From assembly GCF_000153165.2 (NCBI RefSeq), contig NC_014472.1, positions 62,001-126,000 of the forward strand: a stretch of DNA of 64,000 nucleotides, read 5' to 3'. Under the pieces are notes generated by a model. That model was given only the letters and a program-made list of their open reading frames with translations, was not told the DNA's origin and searched no databases. This document shows positions 26,048 through 35,503 of this stretch, one piece after another. Source of the stretch: Maribacter sp. HTCC2170 (lineage in GTDB: Bacteria; Bacteroidota; Bacteroidia; Flavobacteriales; Flavobacteriaceae). Numbering within the stretch: position 1 is the stretch's first letter; every line of letters starts with the position of its first letter. The position numbers and the translations under genes are program-made.

Positions 26048-28266
26048 GCAAAAATAATTCATACAAGTTCATTAAATATATGACCATAGTCATAATCATA
26101 TGGTGCTTTGGATTTAGTACAATAGCTCAAGATGACCCCAATCATAACAATGTTCAAACCTATTTCAACGAGGCCAGAACGTATAGCAATAAAAACCAAA
26201 TAGACCTAGCCCTTTCATCCCTGGACAAAGCAGCTGCTCTGGCAGAAGAGAACAAAGACGTTAAAACCCTGATAGATTCCTATAACATGTTTGCCTTGCT
26301 TTATTTAAAGCTGGATAAGGTGAATACCACAAAATACTATTGGGACCGGGCTAAAGTATTACTTGGTGAAGTTGAATACCCATACGGCGATGCAATATAC
26401 AAGTATATTGAAGCCATTCTCCTTTATAAGGAAAATCAGAATTTCCAAGCAATTTTTATGCTTGGTGAGGCAAGGCAGCTCAATAATGACCGGAATTTTT
26501 TCAATAATATACTTTTGGTTGAAGGCAATATTTATTTGAATTTGGAAAAGTACGAAAGTGCTTTAAAAAACTTCAATTCCTTAGTAGTAAACACCGACGT
26601 TTACGAAAAAGATTATTTGGCATCAAAAGCATATATAGGGCTTGCGCGAACCAATATTAAACTTAATAATTTCGAAGAGGCTTTAAGCAATGCGCAAAGT
26701 GCATTAAAATTGGCAGATGAAAATGGTTTTTATCTAGAAGTTGTTGAGGGCAACCAGCTACTCTCCAAATCCTATGAGGGCTTGGAACGTTTTGAAGAAG
26801 CTTTAGTAGCCACGCGGAATCTTTATACTGCAAAAGATTCTCTTTTCACTCTTGAAAAAATAAAAATAGAAACTAAAACGGCCGACGAAATCCATAGTGA
26901 AAATATGGCCAATGAGATCAAGCGACAGGATAAACGTATTGAAGAATTGAGCAAGTCTGCCAATAAATCTGAGATAACCGCCATATTAACTTCAGCTTTT
27001 CTTATTATAATTTCGTTGCTAGCAGTTTCCTTATACAGGAACAATCAAATAAAGCTTAAGACAAACACCCTTTTACAGACCAAAAACAGTGAATTGCAAG
27101 CCGCAAGGGATGAAGCTGTAAATGCCATGGAGGCAAAAACCAATTTCTTGTCAACGGTAAGTCATGAACTTAGAACGCCTCTTTATGCGGTCACCGGACT
27201 TACCCATTTGCTGCTGGAGGAAAACCCAAGTGAAAACCAAAAAGAACATTTAAAAGCCTTAAAATTCTCTGGAGACTATCTTTTGAATTTCATTAATGAC
27301 ATCTTACATATTAATAAGATTGACGCTGATAAACTAGAACCTTTGAACATGGAATTCAATCTAAAAAAGGTTTTAAAAGAGGTTATTGACTCATTACAGC
27401 AAAGCGCTAAGGAAAATAATACGGAAATCATATTGGATTATGATGATACCATTCCTTCGCATTTAATGAGTGATCCGCTAAAGCTATCCCAGATCTTCAT
27501 GAACCTTATAGGGAATGCCCTAAAATTCACTAAAAATGGTGAAGTAAAGGTAGTCGCACAAATGGTACATAAGGAAGAGGAAGATGTAACATTATACTTT
27601 GAAGTATTGGACAATGGAATTGGAATTTCCAAAGAACAGCAACAAAAAATATTTGAAGGTTTTGAGCAAGGTTCCATTCAAATAAACAGAGAATATGGTG
27701 GAACAGGGCTTGGACTTACTATTGTAAAAAGTCTATTAGGTCTGTTCGATAGTCAAATAAAATTACAAAGCGACTTAGGCCAAGGTAGTTCCTTCTTTTT
27801 TGAGCTTAAATTAAAAAGTAAAGACAGCATTGTTGACGATATTCCTTTTGAGTTGACGCAAAAGGATTATACATTTAAAGGATTGCATTTGATGATTGTT
27901 GAAGACAACAAAATCAATCAGGTAATAACGAAAAAGATGCTCTCTAAAAAAGAAATTACCAGTGACATTGCAAGCAATGGCATGGCCGCGATAGATTTGG
28001 CTAAAAAGAATAAATATGATGCCATATTAATGGATATTCATATGCCCGGAATTAGTGGGGAAGAAGCCACTATTGAAATTCGAAAGTTCGATCAGATTAC
28101 TCCTATTATTGCGTTAACGGCAATTTCTTTAGACGATAGTTTAGAAAGTTTCTATGCGGCTGGTTGTAATGATGTTGTAACCAAGCCGTTTAAACCAGAA
28201 GTATTCTATCAAAAAATAGGAGAAAATATCTTTGACAATAGGGAAAATGGAAGCCTCAGCTCATAA
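26044..28266 (+). CDS. TPR-containing hybrid histidine kinase with C-terminal receiver
   Basis: A 740-residue membrane sensor. An N-terminal signal/anchor sequence is followed by about 260 periplasmic residues of TPR repeats, a membrane helix at about 313-335, a HisKA domain with phospho-His H374 (TVSHELRTPL), an ATPase domain (NLIGNALKF, DNGIGIS, GGTGLGL), and a receiver domain with phospho-Asp D664 (ILMDIHMP). No DNA-binding domain is present. The TTG at 26044 is preferred to the ATG at 26080 because it gives the basic n-region (KNNSYKFIKY) needed before the hydrophobic stretch. It overlaps gap by 4 bp (TTGA). Confidence 0.92.
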   Translation: MSKNNSYKFIKYMTIVIIIWCFGFSTIAQDDPNHNNVQTYFNEARTYSNKNQIDLALSSLDKAAALAEENKDVKTLIDSYNMFALLYLKLDKVNTTKYYWDRAKVLLGEVEYPYGDAIYKYIEAILLYKENQNFQAIFMLGEARQLNNDRNFFNNILLVEGNIYLNLEKYESALKNFNSLVVNTDVYEKDYLASKAYIGLARTNIKLNNFEEALSNAQSALKLADENGFYLEVVEGNQLLSKSYEGLERFEEALVATRNLYTAKDSLFTLEKIKIETKTADEIHSENMANEIKRQDKRIEELSKSANKSEITAILTSAFLIIISLLAVSLYRNNQIKLKTNTLLQTKNSELQAARDEAVNAMEAKTNFLSTVSHELRTPLYAVTGLTHLLLEENPSENQKEHLKALKFSGDYLLNFINDILHINKIDADKLEPLNMEFNLKKVLKEVIDSLQQSAKENNTEIILDYDDTIPSHLMSDPLKLSQIFMNLIGNALKFTKNGEVKVVAQMVHKEEEDVTLYFEVLDNGIGISKEQQQKIFEGFEQGSIQINREYGGTGLGLTIVKSLLGLFDSQIKLQSDLGQGSSFFFELKLKSKDSIVDDIPFELTQKDYTFKGLHLMIVEDNKINQVITKKMLSKKEITSDIASNGMAAIDLAKKNKYDAILMDIHMPGISGEEATIEIRKFDQITPIIALTAISLDDSLESFYAAGCNDVVTKPFKPEVFYQKIGENIFDNRENGSLSS

Positions 28267-29254
28267 CTTGTTGAAGTGACCTTTCTAAAACTGACGAACC
28301 TTCATCCAAAAAAACGTGTTTTACCGAAATATAATGTAAGTTTTCAACTTCATTATTTAACCTAACAAAATCCTTCTCAGTGGTTAAGACATGCTCCTTT
28401 GAGTTAATTAGGTCTATTTCCTGTTTCGTAAAAAAATGATGGTCTTTGTACTCTAAATGCTCAAAATCTATTCCTTTACCCGCTAAATAATCTACTAAGG
28501 CCTTGGGATTGGCAATTCCCGTTACCAATGTTATCCTCTTGCCCTTAAAATCATCTAAACTAACCGATGAATTATTTCCTAAAAGTTTCTCACTGTAATA
28601 ATAATAACAAAACAACACCTGCTGGTCTTGCTTAGGGTTTAGATTTTTAATAATCTCCTCTTGAATCCTTTTATTTAAATGCACTGGGCATTTTGTTACA
28701 ATGATAATATTAGCGCGTTTAGCCTCTCTTTTACTATCTCTTAAATCTCCTGTAGGTAGATACCAATCTTTTATGTACAAGTTGTCATATGATGTTAGCA
28801 GCAATGAAAATTGGGGCTGAACCTTTCTATGTTGAAAGGCATCATCAAGTAGAATAACGTCAGGTTGTATCGTTTCCTGAAGCTTACGAATCCCACGACA
28901 TCTATCGGCATCAACTGCTACTGATATATTTGGAAATTTTGAATGTATTTGATAAGGCTCATCACCTATATCCTCAACTTTGCTCTCCGTCCCTGCTAAA
29001 ACATAACCTTTAGATTTACGCCTATATCCCCTACTTAACACTGCTATTTTAAAAGAAGTTGAAAGATTTTCAATCAAATACTCGATCATAGGTGTTTTGC
29101 CTGTACCACCAACACTAAGGTTACCAACACAAATTGTTGGTGTTTTGAAAGATTTACTTGTAAACAAACCAGTATCGTAGAGATAATTTCTAATATGGAC
29201 CACAAGGGCGTAAATCAGGGAAAAAGGAAAGGCTATTTTTCTAAGGAGTTGCAT
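28256..29254 (-). CDS. lpxK: Tetraacyldisaccharide 4'-kinase
   Basis: This phosphorylates the lipid A precursor to make lipid IVA at the inner membrane. An N-terminal membrane-associated helix (LLRKIAFPFSLIYALVVHI) precedes the P-loop VGNLSVGGTGKTP (43-55), and LLDDAFQHR supplies the catalytic Asp/His region. I take the ATG at 29254 as start (332 residues); the in-frame ATG at 29290 would leave only 15 bp to the divergent gene. The 3' end overlaps the hybrid kinase gene by 11 bp, tail to tail. Confidence 0.94.
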   Translation of the reverse strand: MQLLRKIAFPFSLIYALVVHIRNYLYDTGLFTSKSFKTPTICVGNLSVGGTGKTPMIEYLIENLSTSFKIAVLSRGYRRKSKGYVLAGTESKVEDIGDEPYQIHSKFPNISVAVDADRCRGIRKLQETIQPDVILLDDAFQHRKVQPQFSLLLTSYDNLYIKDWYLPTGDLRDSKREAKRANIIIVTKCPVHLNKRIQEEIIKNLNPKQDQQVLFCYYYYSEKLLGNNSSVSLDDFKGKRITLVTGIANPKALVDYLAGKGIDFEHLEYKDHHFFTKQEIDLINSKEHVLTTEKDFVRLNNEVENLHYISVKHVFLDEGSSVLERSLQQVMS

Positions 29255-29275
29255 TAGAACGAAAATATAATATTT

Positions 29276-29283
29276 TATCTTTG
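29276..29283 (+). promoter_or_regulatory. Putative -7 element of the Nif3-family gene
   Basis: TATCTTTG matches TAnnTTTG and lies 22 bp before the ATG at 29306, in the short divergent region with lpxK. Confidence 0.45.
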
Positions 29284-29305
29284 GTAACATTAATAAAACC
29301 AGAAA

Positions 29306-30400
29306 ATGATAGTAAAAGAAGTTACAGCGATATTAGAGGAACTGGCTCCTTTAGAGAATGCCGAGGGATTTGATAATGTTGGACTTTTAGTTGGCGACTA
29401 CATACAAGAAGTATCGGGCATTTTGGTGACATTGGATACTTTGGAAAACGTTGTTGACGAAGCAGTAACAACTAATTGTAACCTCATTGTAAGCTTCCAC
29501 CCCATTATTTTCAATGGATTAAGAAAACTCACGGGAACCACATATGTTGAGCGAGTTGTAATAAAAGCTATTCAAAACAACATTGCGATTTACAGCATGC
29601 ATACGGCACTTGATAATTCCGACAAGGGTGTTAATTCTAAAATATGCGAAGTTCTGGGTGTATTGAAACCCCAAATATTGATTCCAAAAACCAATACCAT
29701 CAAAAAGTTAACTACTTACGTGCCCGTAGAGTCGGCGCAAATTTTAAAAAATGCACTTTTTGAAGCAGGAGCGGGTAACATAGGAAAATATGACAATTGT
29801 AGTTTTACCAGCTTAGGAACAGGTTCGTTTAAAGCGGAGGAAGAGGCAAATCCAACGATTGGTGAAATAGGAGAAATTCATTTTGAAAAAGAAGCACAAA
29901 TCAATATTACCTTTTCTGCTTCTGTTGAGAAAAAAGTAATGAATGCACTTTTCAAAAATCACCCCTATGAAGAGGTGGCGTATGAAATATTGACCTTGGA
30001 AAACAGGAATCAACATATAGGAATGGGTATGGTCGGCACATTGACAAACGCTATGAAAGAAGTTGACTTTTTACATTTGGTACAAGAAAGAATGAATGCT
30101 TCAGGAATTAGACATTCCCAATTACTTAACAAGAACATTAAGAAAGTGGCTGTTCTTGGCGGCAGTGGAGCCTTTGCGATAAAAGATGCAAAAGCTGCCG
30201 GGGCAGATATTTTTATTACTGCAGATGTAAAATATCATCAGTTTTATGAGGCAGAGGGTAAAATGATAATTGCCGATATTGGACACTTTGAAACAGAACA
30301 GTTTACAAAAAATCTTTTAGTTGATTATCTTACGAAAAAAATTCCTAATTTTGCAATCCGTTTATCGGAAAGCAAAACGAATCCAATCAAGTATTTATAA
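29306..30400 (+). CDS. Nif3-like dinuclear metal centre hexameric protein
   Basis: A 364-residue member of the NIF3/YbgI family, related to GTP cyclohydrolase I type 2. Metal-ligand segments are VSFHPIIFNGLRKL near the N-terminus, MHTALDNSDKGVN, and IADIGHFETEQ near the C-terminus. The central ~120 residues form the extra CutA-like insert of long family members (KEAQINITFSASVEKKVM, HPYEEVAYEI). The biochemical role of the family is unsettled. The downstream coiled-coil gene starts 2 bp after the stop, a pairing widely conserved in Bacteroidota. Confidence 0.92.
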   Translation: MIVKEVTAILEELAPLENAEGFDNVGLLVGDYIQEVSGILVTLDTLENVVDEAVTTNCNLIVSFHPIIFNGLRKLTGTTYVERVVIKAIQNNIAIYSMHTALDNSDKGVNSKICEVLGVLKPQILIPKTNTIKKLTTYVPVESAQILKNALFEAGAGNIGKYDNCSFTSLGTGSFKAEEEANPTIGEIGEIHFEKEAQINITFSASVEKKVMNALFKNHPYEEVAYEILTLENRNQHIGMGMVGTLTNAMKEVDFLHLVQERMNASGIRHSQLLNKNIKKVAVLGGSGAFAIKDAKAAGADIFITADVKYHQFYEAEGKMIIADIGHFETEQFTKNLLVDYLTKKIPNFAIRLSESKTNPIKYL

Positions 30401-30402
30401 GT

Positions 30403-31182
30403 ATGGCAAAAAAAGGTGAAGTAACCGTAGAAGAGAAGTTAAGAGCATTATATGACTTGCAATTAATTGATTCTAGGGTTGATGAGATACGCAATGTTAG
30501 AGGTGAATTACCATTAGAAGTTGAAGATTTGGAGGATGATGTTTTAGGCCTTAAAACAAGATTAGATAAGCTTAAAACTGATGTAGAGACCGTTAATTTT
30601 GAAATTACTGCTAAAAAGAATTTGATTGAAGAATCAAAAGGCTTGATTAAAAAATATACCGAGCAGCAGAAGAATGTTCGAAACAGTAGAGAATTCAACT
30701 CAATTAGTAAGGAATTGGAATTTCAAGAACTCGAAATTCAATTGGCTGAAAAAAACATAAAAGAATTCAAAGCCCAAATAGAGCAAAAGAAAGTGGTTAT
30801 CTCTGAAACAAAAGAGAAGTTAAGTGAAAGAGAAGCCCATTTGAAGCACAAAAAAAGTGAATTGAATGCGATTTTGGCCGAAACTGAAAAAGAGGAAAAA
30901 GCTCTTTTGAGCAAATCAAACGAATATCAGGAACAAATTGAAGAACGATTGGTTAAGGCATATTCTAGAATTAGAAACAATGTAAAAAACGGACTTGCAG
31001 TTGTTCCTATTGAAAGAGGTGCCTCAGGTGGTTCATTCTTTACTATACCACCACAGGTTCAGGTTGAGATTGCTTCGCGCAAAAAAATCATTACTGACGA
31101 GCATAGTGGTAGAATATTGGTTGACCCTACTCTTGCAGAAGAAGAGCAACTAAAAATGGAGAAAATGTTTGCCAAGTTGTAG
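30403..31182 (+). CDS. Coiled-coil protein of the COG1579 zinc-ribbon family, ligands lost
   Basis: A 259-residue cytosolic protein. Residues about 10-185 form a long antiparallel coiled coil rich in Glu/Lys. The C-terminal segment GGSFFTIPPQVQVEI ... HSGRILV matches the zinc-ribbon end of this family (usually CxxCF..IP.Q.....CxxCGRIL), but all four cysteines are replaced, so zinc cannot be bound in the usual way. It is co-transcribed with the Nif3-like gene. Some family members affect nucleic-acid processes or secretion; no function is assigned here. Confidence 0.85.
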   Translation: MAKKGEVTVEEKLRALYDLQLIDSRVDEIRNVRGELPLEVEDLEDDVLGLKTRLDKLKTDVETVNFEITAKKNLIEESKGLIKKYTEQQKNVRNSREFNSISKELEFQELEIQLAEKNIKEFKAQIEQKKVVISETKEKLSEREAHLKHKKSELNAILAETEKEEKALLSKSNEYQEQIEERLVKAYSRIRNNVKNGLAVVPIERGASGGSFFTIPPQVQVEIASRKKIITDEHSGRILVDPTLAEEEQLKMEKMFAKL

Positions 31183-31200
31183 TCTCCAAAAAATTATAAA

Positions 31201-31236
31201 TAAAAAAGGGTCGTCCATCAGATGGCCCTTTTTTAT
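31201..31236. terminator. Bidirectional terminator between convergent genes
   Basis: AAAAAAGGG and CCCTTTTTT flank an inner CCAT-CAG-ATGG hairpin, with TCGT bulged on one side. A- and T-runs on opposite sides allow it to end both the coiled-coil gene (+) and the kynurenine monooxygenase gene (-). Confidence 0.7.
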
Positions 31237-31251
31237 TTATAATGCTCTAGT

Positions 31252-32595
31252 TTAAGGTAACATATTCAAAATTTCCTGCTCAATTTCATCGCTGTCCCAT
31301 TTTTTTTCAATATCTGGGAAATCCATAATTTGTGACATTATCTTTTCCTGTGCGTTGCCTATGGCCAAAGCTTCAGAATAAGGCCTATGTGAAAAGGTAA
31401 CTCTTGAGTATAATGGCACCCACTTATCAGGATACTTTTGTGCAAACCTTTTTTCTATCTTTTTTTGCATTAAGAACTTTGGGTCGGCTGTTTTACTACT
31501 CATCTCCATAAAATTACGATAACTCAGCTCTGCAATGGCATCTGCATTTGGTTTTCGTTTTTTCTGGTATTGCTGAAAAATCGCCTCCCAATTATCGCCT
31601 TCTTCTTTAATAATTTTATTCAACACAAAAATGTCCTCAAAACCGGCATTCATTCCTTGTCCGTAAAAGGGTACAATTGCATGCGCTGAATCACCCACTA
31701 GAGCTACTTTGTCCCAATAGGTCCAAGGGTAGCATTTCATTGTTACCATTGCACTGGTGGGGTTCTTGAAAAAATCATGTGCTAGATTCTCTATTTCCTG
31801 GTCTACACTTGGGAAATGGGTTCTAAAAAAAGTCCTGGCTTCCTCATGGGTTCTAATACTTTCAAAAGAAATATCCCCTTCAAAGGGCATGAACAGAGTA
31901 CAGGTAAAACTACCATCGATATTTGGCATCGCTATGAACATAAATCGACCGCGTGGCCATATATGAAATGAATTGGCATCTAACTTATGGCTGCCATCTG
32001 AATTAGCAGGAATGGTCAATTCTTTGTATCCAACATCAATAAAATCCTGTGAATAATCAAACCTGCTCCGACGTTGCATTTTATGACGAATTCTTGAAAA
32101 AGCTCCATCACAACCAAAAATCAAATCGTAAGCGTACTCCTTCCATTCCCCTTTTTCGGTTTCTCCTGTTTGCAATTTGGCTGCTGGGAGATCAACATCC
32201 CATACTTTTTCTTCAAATTTGAATTTAACACCGGCTTCTTCAGCCAAATCAATCATCTTCCGATTTAACACCCCTCTTGATATAGACCATATCGCCTCCC
32301 CTTCTTCGCCATAATGCTGAAAATACATGGGTTTACCAACTACGTGCATTGCTCGTTTATCAAGAGGTATCGCTATTTTTTTTATCTCCTCCTCTATTCC
32401 AATTTCATCCAGTGCCCTCCACCCCCTATTACTCATGGCGAGGTTAATTGAACGTCCCGAAAATTCTATTGTTCTAATATCAGGTCTTCTGTCAAAAACT
32501 GTAATGGCGTGTCCTAATTTTCTCAAGTAGATAGCTAAAAGTGAGCCCACTAAACCGGACCCCACTATAGCAATGTTTTTTGATGTTTGACTCAT
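31252..32595 (-). CDS. kmo: Kynurenine 3-monooxygenase
   Basis: This FAD/NADPH hydroxylase turns kynurenine into 3-hydroxykynurenine in tryptophan breakdown. The FAD-binding motif VGSGLVGSLLAIYLRKLG is at 11-28, followed by FDRRPDIR; FGCDGAFSRIRHKM is the DG motif; GDSAHAIVPFYGQGMNAGFED (about 297-317) is the second FAD motif and typical of KMO. The 447-residue length is normal, including the C-terminal region. Kynureninase lies 3.8 kb away on the same strand but in a separate transcription unit. Confidence 0.93.
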   Translation of the reverse strand: MSQTSKNIAIVGSGLVGSLLAIYLRKLGHAITVFDRRPDIRTIEFSGRSINLAMSNRGWRALDEIGIEEEIKKIAIPLDKRAMHVVGKPMYFQHYGEEGEAIWSISRGVLNRKMIDLAEEAGVKFKFEEKVWDVDLPAAKLQTGETEKGEWKEYAYDLIFGCDGAFSRIRHKMQRRSRFDYSQDFIDVGYKELTIPANSDGSHKLDANSFHIWPRGRFMFIAMPNIDGSFTCTLFMPFEGDISFESIRTHEEARTFFRTHFPSVDQEIENLAHDFFKNPTSAMVTMKCYPWTYWDKVALVGDSAHAIVPFYGQGMNAGFEDIFVLNKIIKEEGDNWEAIFQQYQKKRKPNADAIAELSYRNFMEMSSKTADPKFLMQKKIEKRFAQKYPDKWVPLYSRVTFSHRPYSEALAIGNAQEKIMSQIMDFPDIEKKWDSDEIEQEILNMLP

Positions 32596-32791
32596 AACTT
32601 CTCAATTGGAAAATACCTAGGGTTAGTTTGTAAATTTAATAAATTTAACTTCACTTTTGATGATATGGAATTAGGTCTTCGAACCATTTAAACACTACTG
32701 TAATTTATCTTTTTTTGTGTTTAAAACATCTAAAATGACATTCAAATCCGTATATACTATACAATCCGCTTAGGCGTCTATATATATCCTA

Positions 32792-32832
32792 AAAAAAAGT
32801 CCTTCACATTAAAAATGCGAAGGACTTTTTCT
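32792..32832 (-). terminator. Terminator downstream of the clpP paralogue
   Basis: AGTCCTTC pairs with GAAGGACT around a 13-base AT-rich loop, with A-runs on one side and T-runs on the other. It lies 20 bp after the clpP stop on the minus strand. The rest of the 255-bp gap up to kmo shows no other clear signal. Confidence 0.75.
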
Positions 32833-32850
32833 CTTTCATATACTTTTAAC

Positions 32851-33399
32851 CTATTCTAAAACTCCGTCAACGATACCGTATTCTATCGATTCTTCTGCAT
32901 TCATCCAGTAATCCCTATCAAAATCTCGCATGACCGTATCAAAATCCTGTCCGCAATTATCTGCTAAAATTTGAGCACTCAATTCTTTGGTTTTGATGAT
33001 TTCTTTGGCCTGAATTTCGATATTAGATGCTTGCCCTCTTGCTCCACCACTTGGTTGGTGAATCATAACTTGCGCATGTGGTTGAATAAAACGTCTTCCT
33101 TTTTTCCCCACAGAAAGCAGTATTGAACCCATTGAGGCCGCCAAACCGGTACAAATCGTTGATACAGGACTCTTTAATGATTTTATCGTATCGTACATTG
33201 CAAATCCAGAGGTTACATACCCTCCAGGACTATTAATAAAAAGCTGAATTTCTTTATTATTCTGCATATCTAAATACAGCAAGCGATCAATAACATGTTT
33301 TGCAGAATCATCATCTACCATTCCCCATAGAAACACTTTTCTTTCTTCTAATAATTTCTCATCTATTGCTTCCTGTACTTTTCCTTTTTTAGAACTCAT
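32851..33399 (-). CDS. ClpP-family serine protease subunit (likely a second ClpP)
   Basis: A self-compartmentalising serine peptidase subunit of 182 residues. The catalytic triad is S89 (TGLAASMGS), H114 (MIHQPSGG) and an Asp in RDFDRDYW (159-165). FINSPGG and YDTIK are family motifs. The N-terminal processing loop is short and highly charged (SSKKGKVQEAIDEKLLEERK). No clpX or tig gene is near, so this is probably the accessory ClpP of Flavobacteriia rather than the main one. Whether it works with ClpX/ClpA or forms mixed rings is unknown. Confidence 0.88.
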   Translation of the reverse strand: MSSKKGKVQEAIDEKLLEERKVFLWGMVDDDSAKHVIDRLLYLDMQNNKEIQLFINSPGGYVTSGFAMYDTIKSLKSPVSTICTGLAASMGSILLSVGKKGRRFIQPHAQVMIHQPSGGARGQASNIEIQAKEIIKTKELSAQILADNCGQDFDTVMRDFDRDYWMNAEESIEYGIVDGVLE

Positions 33400-33471
33400 T
33401 GCATTTTTATTTAATTATCAAAACTAAGCATTTTATTAAATATAGTTGGAATGACAAGAAACTGATTTCTA

Positions 33472-33500
33472 TTGAAATAACATGGATTCATCTATCTTTG
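33472..33500 (+). promoter_or_regulatory. Promoter of the lipoprotein gene
   Basis: TTG (33472-33474) and TATCTTTG (33493-33500) are separated by 18 bp. The predicted start of transcription (about 33505) makes the ATG at 33516 the better translation start than the one at 33507. Confidence 0.5.
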
Positions 33501-33515
33501 AAAAAAATGTACAAA

Positions 33516-34187
33516 ATGAGATATGTCATCATACTTTTACTTTTGAGTATAATTTCGGGCTGTAAAACTGATAAAAAGAAGGAAGCCCTGGTTATTGAGA
33601 AAGAATATACCCTTTCAGAAAAAATAGCTAATGCTAATGGGTTTCAAAACTGGAAAGAAGTTACTCAACTAAAATTTACCTTTAATGTTGACAGGGACAC
33701 TTCACACTTCGAAAGAACGTGGATTTGGGATATAAAAGAAAACCAAGTTACGTCTATCTCTAATAACGAAACAATAATATACAATAGAGCAAAATTAGAT
33801 AGCACCAGCCATCAAATAAACGGTGGATTCGTGAATGATAAATATTGGTTGTTGGCACCTTTCAATCTAATTTGGGACAAAGACAATTACACTCACAACC
33901 TAAAAGAGGATGTAGTTGCTCCGATTAGTAAGAAAGCCATGCAAAAACTCACTATAACTTATAGTTCAGATGGAGGTTACACCCCCGGAGATGCCTATGA
34001 TTTTTATTTTGAAGACGACTTTCAAATCAAAGAATGGGTTTTTAGAAAAGCCAATCAACCTGAACCTTCATTAATTACCACTTGGGAAGATTATGTTGAA
34101 AAAGGTGGGTTGAAAATTGCCCAAACGCACAAAAATGATGAAGGTTTTAAACTATATTTCACCGAAATCGAAGTGAATACAAAATAA
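33516..34187 (+). CDS. Lipoprotein of unknown function
   Basis: A 223-residue protein with a lipoprotein signal (MRYVIILLLLSIISGC, acylated Cys at 16) followed by a lysine-rich linker. The mature part is rich in beta strands and aromatic residues (WIWDIKENQV, TWEDYVEKGG) and may adopt a LolA/outer-membrane-lipoprotein-carrier-like fold, but I do not recognise it firmly. Longer in-frame starts exist upstream to 33399; they overlap the promoter and would bury the signal peptide. It is divergent from clpP. Confidence 0.8.
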   Translation: MRYVIILLLLSIISGCKTDKKKEALVIEKEYTLSEKIANANGFQNWKEVTQLKFTFNVDRDTSHFERTWIWDIKENQVTSISNNETIIYNRAKLDSTSHQINGGFVNDKYWLLAPFNLIWDKDNYTHNLKEDVVAPISKKAMQKLTITYSSDGGYTPGDAYDFYFEDDFQIKEWVFRKANQPEPSLITTWEDYVEKGGLKIAQTHKNDEGFKLYFTEIEVNTK

Positions 34188-34194
34188 TCCATTC

Positions 34195-35349
34195 TTAGGA
34201 CTTAACTCGTTTTCGGTTAAGTATTGTTGTTGCAACCAAAATCAATAGTCCACAGCACAGCAATACAACGAAACAACCAAATAAGGATGAGCTTTCAGCA
34301 ATAAACCCTAGGATTGGCGGAGCCATAAGAAATCCCGTATACCCTAAACCGGCAATAAAGGACACCCCTTGAGAAGAATCAATTCCTTTAACATTACCTC
34401 CAATTCGAAACAATTCAGGTACCATTACCGAAAATCCTAATCCACTTAAAGCAAAACCAGCAATTGTAAAATGGGTTGCAGTTGTCAATACCAAGATGTA
34501 CCCTGAAATGGCTATAATTGCTCCCAAAGCCACCATTTTCACAGAACCAATTCGTGTGCTGATGGCATCACCCAAAAATCTCCCTAAGGTCATGGTTATC
34601 TGAAAACCAAGGAATCCCGCACCCCAAAGCGTTTCTGGAGCCATACTTATTTCTTTTAGGTAAAGTCCGCTCCAATCTACGATTGCACCTTCACTACCCA
34701 TTGCAATGAATGAAACAATGCCTAAAATCATCAGAGGTTTAAAGAGCTTTAAACTAAAAGGTTCTTTTTCTTCGACCGCGGCCTTTACGTGATAGTACCG
34801 CTTAAAAAAAATAGCGTTTACAATCAAAACCAACAAAACCGCAATCAGCATATGTAATGGCGGATTACCTATACTAACAATTAGAAAACTTCCCAATCCT
34901 GCCAAAACACCACCAAGACTAAAAAAACCATGGGCGGCCGACATGAACTTTTGCTTATCTTCTTTTTCCAATTCGGTGACCAAGGTATTCATGGCAATAT
35001 CTGTAAAACCATTAAATGCCCCAAACATAAAAAGAGAGGCCATTAAGGTATAGTAGCTCGGCGCCAACAATGGTAGCAAAGCAACCAAACTGCTACACAA
35101 AACACCAATAGAAGTTGCCTTACCCACCCCAACTCTATTTATTATCTTGGCAGCGACGGGGAAAACTGTGAACACACCGAGAGAGAGAAAGAATATTGCA
35201 ATTCCTAAATCCGCTTTATCTATTCCCAATCTTTCCTTTACAGTAGGGATATAAATTGCCCAAGTTCCGAATAGAATATTTAGACTTGCAAAAACCCATG
35301 CAGGGCCAAAATATCTTGGGTTCGTAAGAATAAGTTTTAGAGAATTCAT
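34195..35349 (-). CDS. MFS transporter
   Basis: A 384-residue inner membrane carrier with about 12 hydrophobic segments and an MFS-like short cytosolic loop between helices 2 and 3 (INRVGVGKATS). It resembles the YbjJ/fucose-permease-type branch of small MFS exporters; the substrate cannot be told. It is divergent from an AraC-type regulator with a 154-bp gap containing an 8-bp palindrome GAATATTC (35433-35440), which could be an operator. The regulator therefore probably controls it. Confidence 0.85.
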   Translation of the reverse strand: MNSLKLILTNPRYFGPAWVFASLNILFGTWAIYIPTVKERLGIDKADLGIAIFFLSLGVFTVFPVAAKIINRVGVGKATSIGVLCSSLVALLPLLAPSYYTLMASLFMFGAFNGFTDIAMNTLVTELEKEDKQKFMSAAHGFFSLGGVLAGLGSFLIVSIGNPPLHMLIAVLLVLIVNAIFFKRYYHVKAAVEEKEPFSLKLFKPLMILGIVSFIAMGSEGAIVDWSGLYLKEISMAPETLWGAGFLGFQITMTLGRFLGDAISTRIGSVKMVALGAIIAISGYILVLTTATHFTIAGFALSGLGFSVMVPELFRIGGNVKGIDSSQGVSFIAGLGYTGFLMAPPILGFIAESSSLFGCFVVLLCCGLLILVATTILNRKRVKS

Positions 35350-35503
35350 AAAAAATGACTAGCAGCAGTTAATATTCAACAACAAATTTTCGACTGCAAA
35401 GTAATCACAAAATAGACAGAAAAAATGAGCCTGAATATTCTAATAACAAAACAATATATTCTTAATGTATTCATTTATTTATTTTTTTGGATAATTTTAA
35501 CCT

